Positions 1 to 7,164 are shown, counted from the first letter of the stretch. The stretch is 8,167 bases of DNA from RH-AL1 sp964235705 (GCA_964235705.1 CAXSDP010000123.1:1-8167), one strand, 5' to 3'. Numbers and translations are program-made. Notes: generated by a model from the sequence alone, not told the origin.

Positions 1-406
1 CCTTGATGCTCGCGAGCGACGTCCGCAGCCCGTCCGTCATGGCCGCGCTCGGGCCGCCCTGCTCGCGCTCCATCGAGTCCTTGATCGGCCCGGTCGGGTT
101 GAACTGGAGCGAGCACGCGACGACGCAGCCACCCCCCTCGCCCACCACCGACATCTTGCCGGAATAATCGTTCTCGCCGTCCGAGCCCCAGGTCATCGTG
201 CGGCCGGCCTGGTCGACCTTGAACCAGCCGTCGGACGAGTAGGGGTGGCCGTTGGCCTTGCCGTCCACCGCCACGCGCTCGCCCGGTTGCGGGTGCGCGC
301 CGCTGACGGTGGGCAGGTAGCGCGGCAGGTTCTTGATGTCCGAGACGAAGTGGAACACGGCGTCGGGTGCGGCGGCGACGGTGACGCGGTCGGTGTACTC
401 GGGCAT
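1..406 (-). CDS. SRPBCC (START/cyclase-like) family protein, 3' end off window
   Basis: The minus strand reads open from ATG at 406 to the left edge, giving 135 residues without a stop, so the C-terminus is outside. The start MPEYTDRVTVAAAPDAVFHF and the following VSDIKNLPRYLP match the opening strand-helix pattern of the SRPBCC superfamily (polyketide cyclase/dehydrase and START-like domains), which bind hydrophobic ligands in a deep cavity. The end, GGPSAAMTDGLRTSLASIK, fits the long C-terminal helix, so only a few residues should be missing. Family members are about 140-160 aa. The start is supported by TGGAGGA (411-417) four bases upstream. No signal peptide or membrane segment is seen, so it should be cytosolic. 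Ligand and pathway cannot be told. Family assignment is from the fold pattern; no function is claimed. Confidence 0.85.
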   Translation of the reverse strand, partial: MPEYTDRVTVAAAPDAVFHFVSDIKNLPRYLPTVSGAHPQPGERVAVDGKANGHPYSSDGWFKVDQAGRTMTWGSDGENDYSGKMSVVGEGGGCVVACSLQFNPTGPIKDSMEREQGGPSAAMTDGLRTSLASIK

Positions 407-581
407 GGTGTCCTCCAGGGTTGCGGGGTGGCGCAGGTCCAATGGTGCGGCGTCGAGGCGGGTTGCAATTGTACGCTCGCGCACGGTTGCGCTCCCTCGT
501 CGCAGCCGCGCCGTTCAGGGCATCGGGCCATGTCACCGACGTGGTTCGACGGGCATCGTCGGCCATCCTTCGATCCACCAT

Positions 582-687
582 CGTCGTCCTTCCGGGGCGC
601 CGTCAGGCGAACCCGGCGGTGCCCTCCAACGCCCGTCGCTGACGCACACCGGTTCCCGATCGTCGCTCGCGCCCCGTCCGGACGGAC
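582..687 (+). repeat. Dispersed intergenic repeat, copy A
   Basis: This stretch matches the reverse complement of 7165-7269. Exact shared blocks are 590-602 (13 bases, equal to 7249-7261 inverted) and 604-628 (25 bases, equal to 7224-7248 inverted), separated by one extra T at 603. Similarity is weaker but recognisable to about 687, ending near the GTCCGGA block that in copy B forms one arm of a hairpin. Both copies are intergenic and neither carries a gene. Elements with this CCCGGACGAAGCGAAGCGG-type end are known to me as common intergenic repeats in alphaproteobacteria. This copy looks more eroded than copy B. Confidence 0.75.
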
Positions 688-704
688 GAGGGGGGTCGGA
701 CCCC
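674..704. terminator. Palindrome cluster after oppDF, possible terminator
   Basis: A 12-base perfect palindrome, CCGTCCGGACGG (674-685), is followed by GGGGTC-G-GACCCC (692-704). They lie 14-44 bases past the oppDF stop codon, where a terminator would be expected. There is no T-run on the minus strand and the second palindrome has too small a loop to pair fully in RNA, so a classic intrinsic terminator is not shown. Short GC palindromes are frequent at this base composition. The 674-685 palindrome also overlaps the end of the dispersed repeat. Confidence 0.2.
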
Positions 705-717
705 GTGCGCGATGCGA

Positions 718-2220
<1,503 letters not shown>

Positions 2221-2225
2221 CACGC

Positions 2226-3308
2226 TCAACGCGGCGACGCGTCGGTGGCGCGCAGCACCGCCTCGCCGAGCTGGTTGGCGGCGATCACGGTGATCGCCAG
2301 CGCCAGCGCGGGGAACACCAGCAGGTGCGTCGCGTCCTGGATGTGGCGCGCCCCGTCGGCGATGAGGATGCCCCAGGAGGTGAGCGGCTCCTGCACGCCG
2401 AGCCCCAGGAACGACAGGAAGCTCTCCGCCAGGATCACGCGCGGCACCAGCAGCGCGAGGTAGGCCACCACCGGCCCCAGCATGTTGGGCACGATGTGGC
2501 GGGCGAGGATGCGGGCGCCGGTCTCGCCGAGAGCGTCGGCGGCGAGCACGAAGGGGCGGCGCTTGAGGCTCAACGTCTGCCCGCGCACGATGCGCGCCAT
2601 GTCGAGCCATTCCACCGCGCCGATCGCCACGAAGATCAGCGGGAGCGTGCGGCCGAACACCACCACCAGCACGATCACCAGGAAGATGAAGGGCAGGGCG
2701 TAGACCACGTCGACCACCCGCATCATCAGCCCGTCGATCCGGCCCCCGGCGTAGCCCGCCACCGCGCCGTAACCGAGCCCGATGCCGAGCGCGGTGAGGG
2801 AGGCGAGCGCGCCCACCGCCAGCGAGACGCGCCCGGCGACCAGCACGCGGGTGAGCAGGTCGCGCCCGTTGCCGTCGGTGCCGAAGGCGAACACGCTGCG
2901 CACGACCCTGACCGGCGCGGTGAGCACGCGGCCGCCCTCGCTCGCCACCGCCGGGCCGGCGCGCGCGACCATGTCGGACTGGTCGAGCGCGCGCAGCACG
3001 CGCGGGTCGAGCGGGTCGGCGTCGGAGAAGCGCGCGCGCAGAGATCCGGTCGCCGTGTCCTCCAGGGTGACCGCCGCGTGCGCCCGCTCCGACAGGGCGG
3101 CGACGCCGGCGGCGCGCTCGGCCGGGGTCGGGTGGGGGGCGAGCGAGGCGCCCACCGTGACGTAGTCGGTGTGCACCGCGTCGTAGGGGTAGGGCGACCA
3201 CAGGATCGAGCCGTAGCAGCACAGCGCGACGAGGACGAGGGTGGCGAGGCTCGCCAGCCCGGCGGGATCGCGGCGGAAGCGCTCCCATGCCGTCGGGCCA
3301 TCACCCAT
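2226..3308 (-). CDS. oppC: Oligopeptide ABC transporter permease OppC
   Basis: This inner-membrane permease half pairs with OppB to form the peptide channel. The 360 residues start MGDGPTAWERFRRDPAGLAS, with a first membrane segment at about 17-37. A long extracytoplasmic stretch (about 38-140) follows, then GTDGNGRDLL (143-152), which opens the binding-protein-dependent transport core. The cytoplasmic coupling loop lies near 234-268 and includes WLDMARIVRGQTLSLKR, nearly identical to E. coli OppC as I recall it. Next come RHIVPNMLG and ESFLSFLGLG (295-304). E. coli OppC is about 300 aa, and the excess here sits in the first periplasmic region. The ATG at 3308 overlaps the oppB stop by 8 bases, a sign of translational coupling. 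YejE was considered, but the coupling-loop residues fit OppC better. Confidence 0.93.
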   Translation of the reverse strand: MGDGPTAWERFRRDPAGLASLATLVLVALCCYGSILWSPYPYDAVHTDYVTVGASLAPHPTPAERAAGVAALSERAHAAVTLEDTATGSLRARFSDADPLDPRVLRALDQSDMVARAGPAVASEGGRVLTAPVRVVRSVFAFGTDGNGRDLLTRVLVAGRVSLAVGALASLTALGIGLGYGAVAGYAGGRIDGLMMRVVDVVYALPFIFLVIVLVVVFGRTLPLIFVAIGAVEWLDMARIVRGQTLSLKRRPFVLAADALGETGARILARHIVPNMLGPVVAYLALLVPRVILAESFLSFLGLGVQEPLTSWGILIADGARHIQDATHLLVFPALALAITVIAANQLGEAVLRATDASPR

Positions 3309-4230
3309 CGTGGCGCACGCGCGGGTCGGCGAGGCCGTAGGCGAGGTCGACGGCGAGGTTGAAGGCGACGATCGCCCCGCCGACCACGATCACGGTGGCC
3401 ATGGTCAGCGTGTAGTCGCGCGCCAGGGCCCCGTCGACGAAGGTGCGGCCGATGCCGGGGATGCCGAAGATGGTTTCCACCACCACCGACCCGGTGAGCA
3501 GCCCGGCCGCCGCCGGCCCGAGGTAGGACAGCACCGGCAGCAGGGCGCCGCGCAGCGCGTGGGCGGCGACGTGGGTGGGGGACAGGCCGAAGGCGCGCAG
3601 CGTGCGGATGTGGGGGGCGGCGAGCGCCTCGCCCATCGCCGCCTGCGTCAGCTTGGCGATGATCGCGACCTGGGGCAGGGCCAGCACCAGCACCGGCAGC
3701 ACCTGGTGGGACGGCGCCCCGCCGTCCCAGCCGGCGACCGGCAGCCAGCGCAGGCTGAGGCCCAGGCCGAGCTGGAGCAGCGGCGCGACGACGAAGTTGG
3801 GCACGGCGAGGCCGGCGAGCGCCAGGGCGGTGACGAGCCCCGCCGCGACCCTGGCCCCAGCCCCCTCGCGCGCGCCCACGAGGCCGAGCCCCACGCCGAC
3901 GACCACCGCCAGCACCAGCGCCTCCGCCCCGAGCCGCATCGAGATCGGCAGGGCGCGGGCGAACAGGTCGTTGACGGTGAAGTCCCGCCAGTGGGTCGAC
4001 GGCCCGAGGTCGCCGTGCGCGAGGTGCCACAGGTAGGTGCCGAACTGCCGGGCGAGCGGCTGGTCGAGCCCGTAGGCGCGGTCGAGGTTGGCGCGGATGG
4101 CCGGGTCGAGCGCCCGCTCCGCGTCGAACGGCCCGCCGGGCGCTAGCCGGATCAGGAAGAAGGACAGGGTGACGACCGCGAGGAGGGTCGGCACGGCGGC
4201 GGCGAGACGGGTGAGGATGAGCCGCGGCAT
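3301..4230 (-). CDS. oppB: Oligopeptide ABC transporter permease OppB
   Basis: This is the first permease half of the peptide importer, in the inner membrane. It has 309 residues against about 306 in E. coli OppB. A membrane segment at about 9-29 (TLLAVVTLSFFLIRLAPGGP) is followed by a periplasmic region containing LAHGDLGPS (70-78) and FTVNDLFARALP, both diagnostic for OppB. Several further helices follow, then an EAA coupling loop near EALAAPHIRTLRAFGLSP (201-218) and LLPVLSYLGPA, TGSVVVETIFGIPGIG (246-261) and a DPRVR end. The ATG at 4230 fits the family start (MPRLILTRLAAAVPTLL). No clear Shine-Dalgarno is present; the leader is pyrimidine-rich (CCCCACCCCCACAGGCC). It is first in the oppBC-DF operon. 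No oppA is found upstream; brnA ends 103 bases before it. Its first codons are duplicated at 4951-4982. Confidence 0.95.
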   Translation of the reverse strand: MPRLILTRLAAAVPTLLAVVTLSFFLIRLAPGGPFDAERALDPAIRANLDRAYGLDQPLARQFGTYLWHLAHGDLGPSTHWRDFTVNDLFARALPISMRLGAEALVLAVVVGVGLGLVGAREGAGARVAAGLVTALALAGLAVPNFVVAPLLQLGLGLSLRWLPVAGWDGGAPSHQVLPVLVLALPQVAIIAKLTQAAMGEALAAPHIRTLRAFGLSPTHVAAHALRGALLPVLSYLGPAAAGLLTGSVVVETIFGIPGIGRTFVDGALARDYTLTMATVIVVGGAIVAFNLAVDLAYGLADPRVRHDG

Positions 4231-4301
4231 GGCCTGTGGGGGTGGGGCGGGGGGCGTGGCGCGAGCTTAGGGGGAGGGCGGCGGCCGTGTCGAGGGCGGT
4301 G
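4199..4301. repeat. Direct repeat flanking brnTA, copy 1 (true oppB start and leader)
   Basis: Positions 4199-4248 are identical over 50 bases to 4951-5000, in the same orientation. They cover the first ten or so codons of oppB and 18 bases of leader. After a divergent patch (15 bases here, 22 in the other copy), similarity resumes from AGCTTAGGGGGAGGGCGGCG (4264-4283, matching 5023-5042) to about 4301, with a couple of mismatches and a one-base indel. The pair brackets the brnA-brnT segment. Confidence 0.93.
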
Positions 4302-4333
4302 TCATGAGGGACGTGGCCGCGGGGCGTTCGCCT

Positions 4334-4642
4334 TCAACGCCGTGGCGGCGCCGGCAGCCGCCCCGCCGCCTCCGCGAGGGCGTCGTTCATGCGCGTTCGC
4401 CACCCGGGTCCGGTCGCCTTGAAGCGCTCCAGCGTCGCCACGTCGAGGCGGAGCGACACCGCCTGCTTGGGCTGTTCGCCGACCGGCGGGCGCCCCCGTC
4501 GCGCCGCATGGTCGAGGTCGGTCGTCGCCCCCTCGAAGAAGGCGTCGTCCAGCTCGGGCAGTTCGGCGTAGTCGGACGGCGTGTTCTCGTAGGCGTCGAC
4601 CTTAGCCAAGTCGCTGCCGGTACCTCGCCTGTTCGCGCCCAT
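4334..4642 (-). CDS. brnA: BrnA family antitoxin
   Basis: This is the antitoxin of a type II toxin-antitoxin pair. It binds and blocks BrnT and, in characterised systems, represses the brnTA promoter as a dimeric DNA-binding protein. The 102 residues have a charged, probably flexible N-terminal half with ELPELDDAFFEGA (27-39). A ribbon-helix-helix type C-terminal half follows: QAVSLRLDVATLERFKATG (60-78), then PGWRTRMNDALAEAA (79-93), which is the hallmark of this family. The ATG at 4642 is preceded by GAGGAAAG five bases upstream, which lies inside the conserved RKAN codons of brnT, so the genes overlap by 41 bases and translation is likely coupled. The C-terminal RLPAPPRR tail is slightly extended. 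It lies directly upstream of oppB on the same strand. Confidence 0.93.
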   Translation of the reverse strand: MGANRRGTGSDLAKVDAYENTPSDYAELPELDDAFFEGATTDLDHAARRGRPPVGEQPKQAVSLRLDVATLERFKATGPGWRTRMNDALAEAAGRLPAPPRR

Positions 4643-4907
4643 TGGCTTTCCTCATGCTGAAGACGTGACGATCGACGCCGCGCGGCGTCCACCCGACGAT
4701 GACCATGCGATTGACGAGCAGGCCGACGGTGATGATGCGAACCTCGCCATAGTCCTCGCGGGTGTCCTCGGCGCTGTAGGTCGGGCCGGCGAACACCGCT
4801 TCCGCCTCGGCGAAGTCGAGGCCGCGCTCTCGAAGCGTCCAGTCCCGTTTCGCGTCGTCATAGGTGATCGCCACGACCGTTTCCATCCATACATGAGCGC
4901 GCCGCAT
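4602..4907 (-). CDS. brnT: BrnT family toxin (RelE-like ribonuclease)
   Basis: This is the toxin partner of BrnA. BrnT proteins have a RelE-like fold and inhibit translation by cutting RNA. The 101-residue reading contains ITYDDAKRDWTLRERGLDF (14-32), the family's opening 'D-x-x-K...N/R-x-x-K/R-HG' type segment. DYGEVRIITVGLLVNRMVIV (52-71) and the C-terminal RKANGREQARY (86-96) with the conserved Arg, Glu and Arg/Tyr residues follow, so the catalytic region looks intact. ATG at 4907 and ATG at 4886 (METVVAITYDD) are both possible; neither has a strong Shine-Dalgarno, and family alignment favours 4886. The order toxin then antitoxin, overlapping, is standard for brnTA. Known modules of this kind autoregulate from the promoter upstream of brnT, which here would lie within about 4908-4990. 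Confidence 0.92.
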   Translation of the reverse strand: MRRAHVWMETVVAITYDDAKRDWTLRERGLDFAEAEAVFAGPTYSAEDTREDYGEVRIITVGLLVNRMVIVGWTPRGVDRHVFSMRKANGREQARYRQRLG

Positions 4908-4913
4908 TGAGCT

Positions 4914-4982
4914 TCACGCGCATGCCTGGCTCGTGACGGGCCGCCCTGCTGCGGCGAGACGGGTGAGGATGAGCCGCGGCAT
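4914..4982 (-). pseudogene. Truncated oppB 5'-end fragment
   Basis: The minus-strand ATG at 4982 reads MPRLILTRLAAA, identical to the OppB N-terminus, and then GRPVTSQACA and a stop (22 residues in all). The leader in front of the ATG is also the same as that of oppB. It is therefore a copied start of oppB (or of a very close paralogue) cut off after about codon 12 at the junction with brnT-side sequence. It has no transporter content and is unlikely to be functional as protein, but if a promoter came with the copy it could still drive transcription into brnT-brnA-oppB. Confidence 0.8.
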
Positions 4983-5059
4983 GGCCTGTGGGGGTGGGGC
5001 CGAGTGGTTCGGCGGTGGCGGAAGCTTAGGGGGAGGGCGGCGGGGGTGTCGAGGCGGTA
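4951..5059. repeat. Direct repeat flanking brnTA, copy 2 (truncated oppB start and leader)
   Basis: This is the partner of 4199-4301 in direct orientation. Positions 4951-5000 are identical to 4199-4248, and 5023-5059 nearly match 4264-4301. The distance between copies is about 750 bases, and brnA and brnT fill the space. The left boundary is sharp, inside the coding sequence; the right boundary is in non-coding sequence near 5059. Confidence 0.93.
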
Positions 5060-5091
5060 TTCGCCGCGTGCCGGGGGAGGATCGTTTCGAG

Positions 5092-5145
5092 CGCCTCGTT
5101 GTTGGGACTCGACCGCCCTCGATCGCGGCTTCGGTCCCCGAGGCG
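5092..5145 (+). promoter_or_regulatory. Nested inverted repeat, possible structured 5' leader
   Basis: CGCCTCG (5092-5098) pairs with CGAGGCG (5139-5145), GGGAC (5104-5108) with GTCCC (5134-5138), and CCGC (5113-5116) with GCGG (5125-5128) around an 8-base loop. That gives 16 nested pairs over 54 bases, with a 5-base bulge (TTGTT) on one side. It ends 13 bases before the Shine-Dalgarno of the 77-aa gene, so if transcribed it would sit in that gene's leader. High GC makes chance stems common. The in-order nesting of three perfect arms is what makes it notable; the function is unknown. Confidence 0.35.
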
Positions 5146-5158
5146 TGCTCGGCGCGAC

Positions 5159-5164
5159 AGGAGG
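5159..5164 (+). promoter_or_regulatory. Shine-Dalgarno AGGAGG that fixes the start of the 77-aa gene
   Basis: A full-consensus AGGAGG lies five bases before the ATG at 5170. The reading frame is open upstream to about 4933, but the extra residues are low-complexity Gly/Arg and overlap the oppB-fragment repeat, so this site decides for the short form. Confidence 0.8.
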
Positions 5165-5169
5165 ACACG

Positions 5170-5403
5170 ATGCACAGCCTATGCAAGTTCCAGCTCGCCG
5201 ACCACACCGGGGACTTCATCGCCGTCCACCCGGGCGCCGTGAAGGCGGTCATCCCCATGAACGGCCGCTTCGGCGACGGCAAGGTCAGCATCCTGCTCCT
5301 GGGCGACACGGAGATGGCGCGGTTGGAGATCGTCGGCTCGGTCGCGCAGAGCGTCCGGACGCTGCAGGCCTCGGAGGAGGACAAGCGTGCCGACTGGACT
5401 TGA
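5170..5403 (+). CDS. Small conserved-looking protein, function unknown (77 aa)
   Basis: I do not recognise this as a named gene. The 77 residues start MHSLCKFQLADHTGDFIAVH and have no signal peptide or membrane segment, with an overall look of alternating strands: FIAVHPGAVKAVIPM, KVSILLLGDTEMARLEIVGS, then a helix VAQSVRTLQASEEDKR. The plan 'V-x-P-x-x-V-x-x-V-x-P ... I-x-L-x-G ... V-x-x-S-V' resembles the small FlbD-like proteins and similar short hypothetical proteins of Rhizobiales. That is pattern similarity only, and the flagellar role of FlbD should not be carried over. Coding status is supported by the consensus Shine-Dalgarno, a balanced composition unlike the Arg/Pro-rich false frames, and a stop 11 bases from the convergent ligase gene. 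It is the only plus-strand gene in the window and appears monocistronic. Confidence 0.8.
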   Translation: MHSLCKFQLADHTGDFIAVHPGAVKAVIPMNGRFGDGKVSILLLGDTEMARLEIVGSVAQSVRTLQASEEDKRADWT

Positions 5404-5414
5404 GCGCGCCCGCC

Positions 5415-7082
5415 TCACGCCGGCACCCGCAGCAGCGCCTCCAGCGTCTCGATGCGGTCGGCCTCCCGCACCGGCTTGTCCCAGCGGATGCGGGCGACGC
5501 GGGGGAAGCGCATCGCCACCCCCGACTTGTGGCGGGTGGAGCGGTTCAGCCCGTCGAAGGCGATCTCCAGCACCAGGCCGCTGTCAGCGCCGTGCACCAC
5601 CTCGCGCACCGGGCCGAAGCGGTTCACCGTGTTGTTGCGCACGAACTTGTCGAGCCGCGCCAGCTCCTCGTCGGTGAAGCCGGAATACGCCTTGCCGACC
5701 GGGATCAGCGCCTCGCCGCCCGGCTCGCTGCGCCACACGCCGAATGTGTAGTCGGAGTAGAAGGACGAGCGTTTGCCGTGCCCGCGCTGGGCGTACATCA
5801 TCACCGCGTCCACCGTGTAGGGCTGGCGCTTCCACTTGTACCACGGCCCCTTCGGGCGGCCCGGCACGTAGGCCGAGTCCGCTCGCTTCAGCATCAACCC
5901 CTCGATCGCCTCCGCGTCCGGCCCCGCGCCATAGGCCCCGGGATCGCGGCGCGCGCGCGCGAGGTCGTCCCAGCCCGTGAACACGACCAGCGGCGACAAA
6001 TCGAGCTTCTCGTTCGCGCATTCCGCCACGAACGAGGCCAGCTTCACCCGCCGCTCGTCGAAGGGCAGCGGGCGCAGGTCTTCGCCGTCGAGCGACAGCA
6101 GGTCGTAGGCGCGGATGTGGGTGGGGTAGTCGGCGATCAGCTTCAGCGACACGGTGCGGCGGTTGAGCCGCTGCTGCAGCACGCCGAAGGGCTGCACCAG
6201 CCCGTCCCGCACGATCAGCAGCTCGCCGTCGAGCGAGAAGCGCGCGTGCGGCAGGCCGGCCAGCATCTCCGCGAGGTCGGGGAAGGTTTCCGACAGCTCC
6301 TCGCCCGTGCGCGAGTAGATCCGCACCGCGCCCGACCCGTCCGCCTCGACGCCCCGGCTCGCCTGCACGCGGATGCCGTCCCACTTCCATTCCGCGCGGT
6401 AGGTGGTCGGGTCGAGGGCGGCGACGTCGCGGTCCTCCAGCGGGTGGGCGAGCATCGCCGGGCGGAACGGCGCGGGGTCGACGGCGTCGGGCTTGGGGCC
6501 ACGGCCCTCCACCCAGGCGAACAGGTCGCCGTAGGGTGGCCGCAGCCCGTGCCACACCTCCTCGATCGCGTCGGGGGCAAAGCCGCCCAGCTCCGCCACC
6601 GCCGTCTTGGCGAGCCGGGCGGAGACGCCGATGCGCAGCGATCCCGTGATGAGCTTGAGCAGCGCCCAGCGGCCGTTCTCGTCGAGCGCGTCGAGCCAGC
6701 CGCTGATGAGGCGCGGCAGGTCGAGCTTGCCCGAGGTGCCCAGCGCCCCCACCACGTCCGACAGGTGGAGCGGGGGCCTGTTGTGGCCGGGGCCGCCGCT
6801 GGCGGGAGGGGGGGAGGGCCACAGCAGCGCCACCGCCTCCGACAGGTCGCCGACGTAGTCGTAGGAGAGGCCGAACAGGTAGGGGTCGACGCGGGTGCTG
6901 ATGAGCGATCGCACGAGGTTGGGCTTGGCGTGCTGGAACGACAGCGCGCCGGTGAGCGCGGCCAGCGCGTAGCCCCGCTCCGGGTCCGGCACGGTGCGGA
7001 AGTAGTCCGCCAGCACCCTGATCTTGTTGTTGCGGCCGGGTTCGTAGCTCAGGCGGTCGAGCAGCAGGGCGAAGCGGTTCAT
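5415..7082 (-). CDS. ATP-dependent DNA ligase ('cisplatin damage response' type)
   Basis: This enzyme seals nicks in duplex DNA using ATP through a lysyl-AMP intermediate. The 555 residues start MNRFALLLDRLSYEPGRNNK. The N-terminal DNA-binding region (about 1-200) precedes the adenylation domain with catalytic motif EWKWDGIR (K233). Further motifs are YSRTGEE (256-262), SLDGELLI (283-290), EGLMLKR (394-400) and WYKWKR (414-419). The OB-fold domain follows, with a C-terminal NRSTRHKSGVAMRFPRVARIRWDK-like region (513-536 region). All ligase motifs are intact. This form is often encoded beside a metallo-beta-lactamase exonuclease, an Lhr-type helicase and the endonuclease PdeM, but none is seen on either side here. 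Residues 88-103 (WPSPPPASGGPGHNRP) form a Pro/Gly-rich loop that seems somewhat long. ATG at 7082 has no Shine-Dalgarno. LigD-type ligase was considered, but no polymerase or phosphoesterase domain is present. Confidence 0.95.
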   Translation of the reverse strand: MNRFALLLDRLSYEPGRNNKIRVLADYFRTVPDPERGYALAALTGALSFQHAKPNLVRSLISTRVDPYLFGLSYDYVGDLSEAVALLWPSPPPASGGPGHNRPPLHLSDVVGALGTSGKLDLPRLISGWLDALDENGRWALLKLITGSLRIGVSARLAKTAVAELGGFAPDAIEEVWHGLRPPYGDLFAWVEGRGPKPDAVDPAPFRPAMLAHPLEDRDVAALDPTTYRAEWKWDGIRVQASRGVEADGSGAVRIYSRTGEELSETFPDLAEMLAGLPHARFSLDGELLIVRDGLVQPFGVLQQRLNRRTVSLKLIADYPTHIRAYDLLSLDGEDLRPLPFDERRVKLASFVAECANEKLDLSPLVVFTGWDDLARARRDPGAYGAGPDAEAIEGLMLKRADSAYVPGRPKGPWYKWKRQPYTVDAVMMYAQRGHGKRSSFYSDYTFGVWRSEPGGEALIPVGKAYSGFTDEELARLDKFVRNNTVNRFGPVREVVHGADSGLVLEIAFDGLNRSTRHKSGVAMRFPRVARIRWDKPVREADRIETLEALLRVPA

Positions 7083-7089
7083 GCTTGGC

Positions 7090-7095
7090 TATATC
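7090..7095 (-). promoter_or_regulatory. Possible -10 element for a leaderless ligase transcript
   Basis: On the minus strand GATATA lies 7 bases before the ligase ATG, an AT island in very GC-rich surroundings. If it is a -10 box, transcription would begin at or beside the ATG, which would fit the missing Shine-Dalgarno. No good -35 is visible. Confidence 0.2.
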
Positions 7096-7164
7096 GGGCG
7101 CGGGCGGCGCGGCTGCGAGCCCCTGGAGCACCGGACCGGATGACCGACGCGGTGCGACAACGGC

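Larger units (their letters stand above)
407..717. other. Gene-free stretch between SRPBCC gene and oppDF
   Basis: These 311 bases carry no convincing gene. They hold the Shine-Dalgarno of the SRPBCC gene (411-417) and a possible minus-strand -10 hexamer TACAAT (468-473), which has no good -35. Three copies of GGTTGC start at 419, 461 and 485. A dispersed repeat lies at 582-687 and a cluster of palindromes at 674-704. Open frames across this stretch are long only because stops are rare at this GC content; their translations are low-complexity Arg/Pro/Ala-rich and have no ribosome-binding site. Nothing further is seen between about 491 and 581. Confidence 0.6.

Noticed and set aside
193..531. 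Minus-strand 112-codon frame over the SRPBCC start
   Set aside because: Shadow of the true frame starting at 406. Translation is Pro/Thr/Arg-rich with no family features.
2221..3288. Upstream extension of the ATPase frame over oppC
   Set aside because: The extension is out-of-phase oppC sequence. The domain begins at about 2220, and a start there fits operon spacing.
4088..4270. Plus-strand 60-codon frame opposite the oppB start, similar to one near 4933
   Set aside because: The similarity only reflects the duplicated oppB leader read in antisense.
4302..4950. brnTA segment as an insertion sequence or integron cassette
   Set aside because: No transposase, terminal inverted repeat or attC-like site is seen. 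The flanking copies are oppB sequence, not mobile-element ends.
4933..5169. N-terminal extension of the 77-aa gene to 4933
   Set aside because: It would translate the oppB-fragment repeat in antisense and a Gly/Arg stretch. The consensus Shine-Dalgarno supports ATG at 5170.
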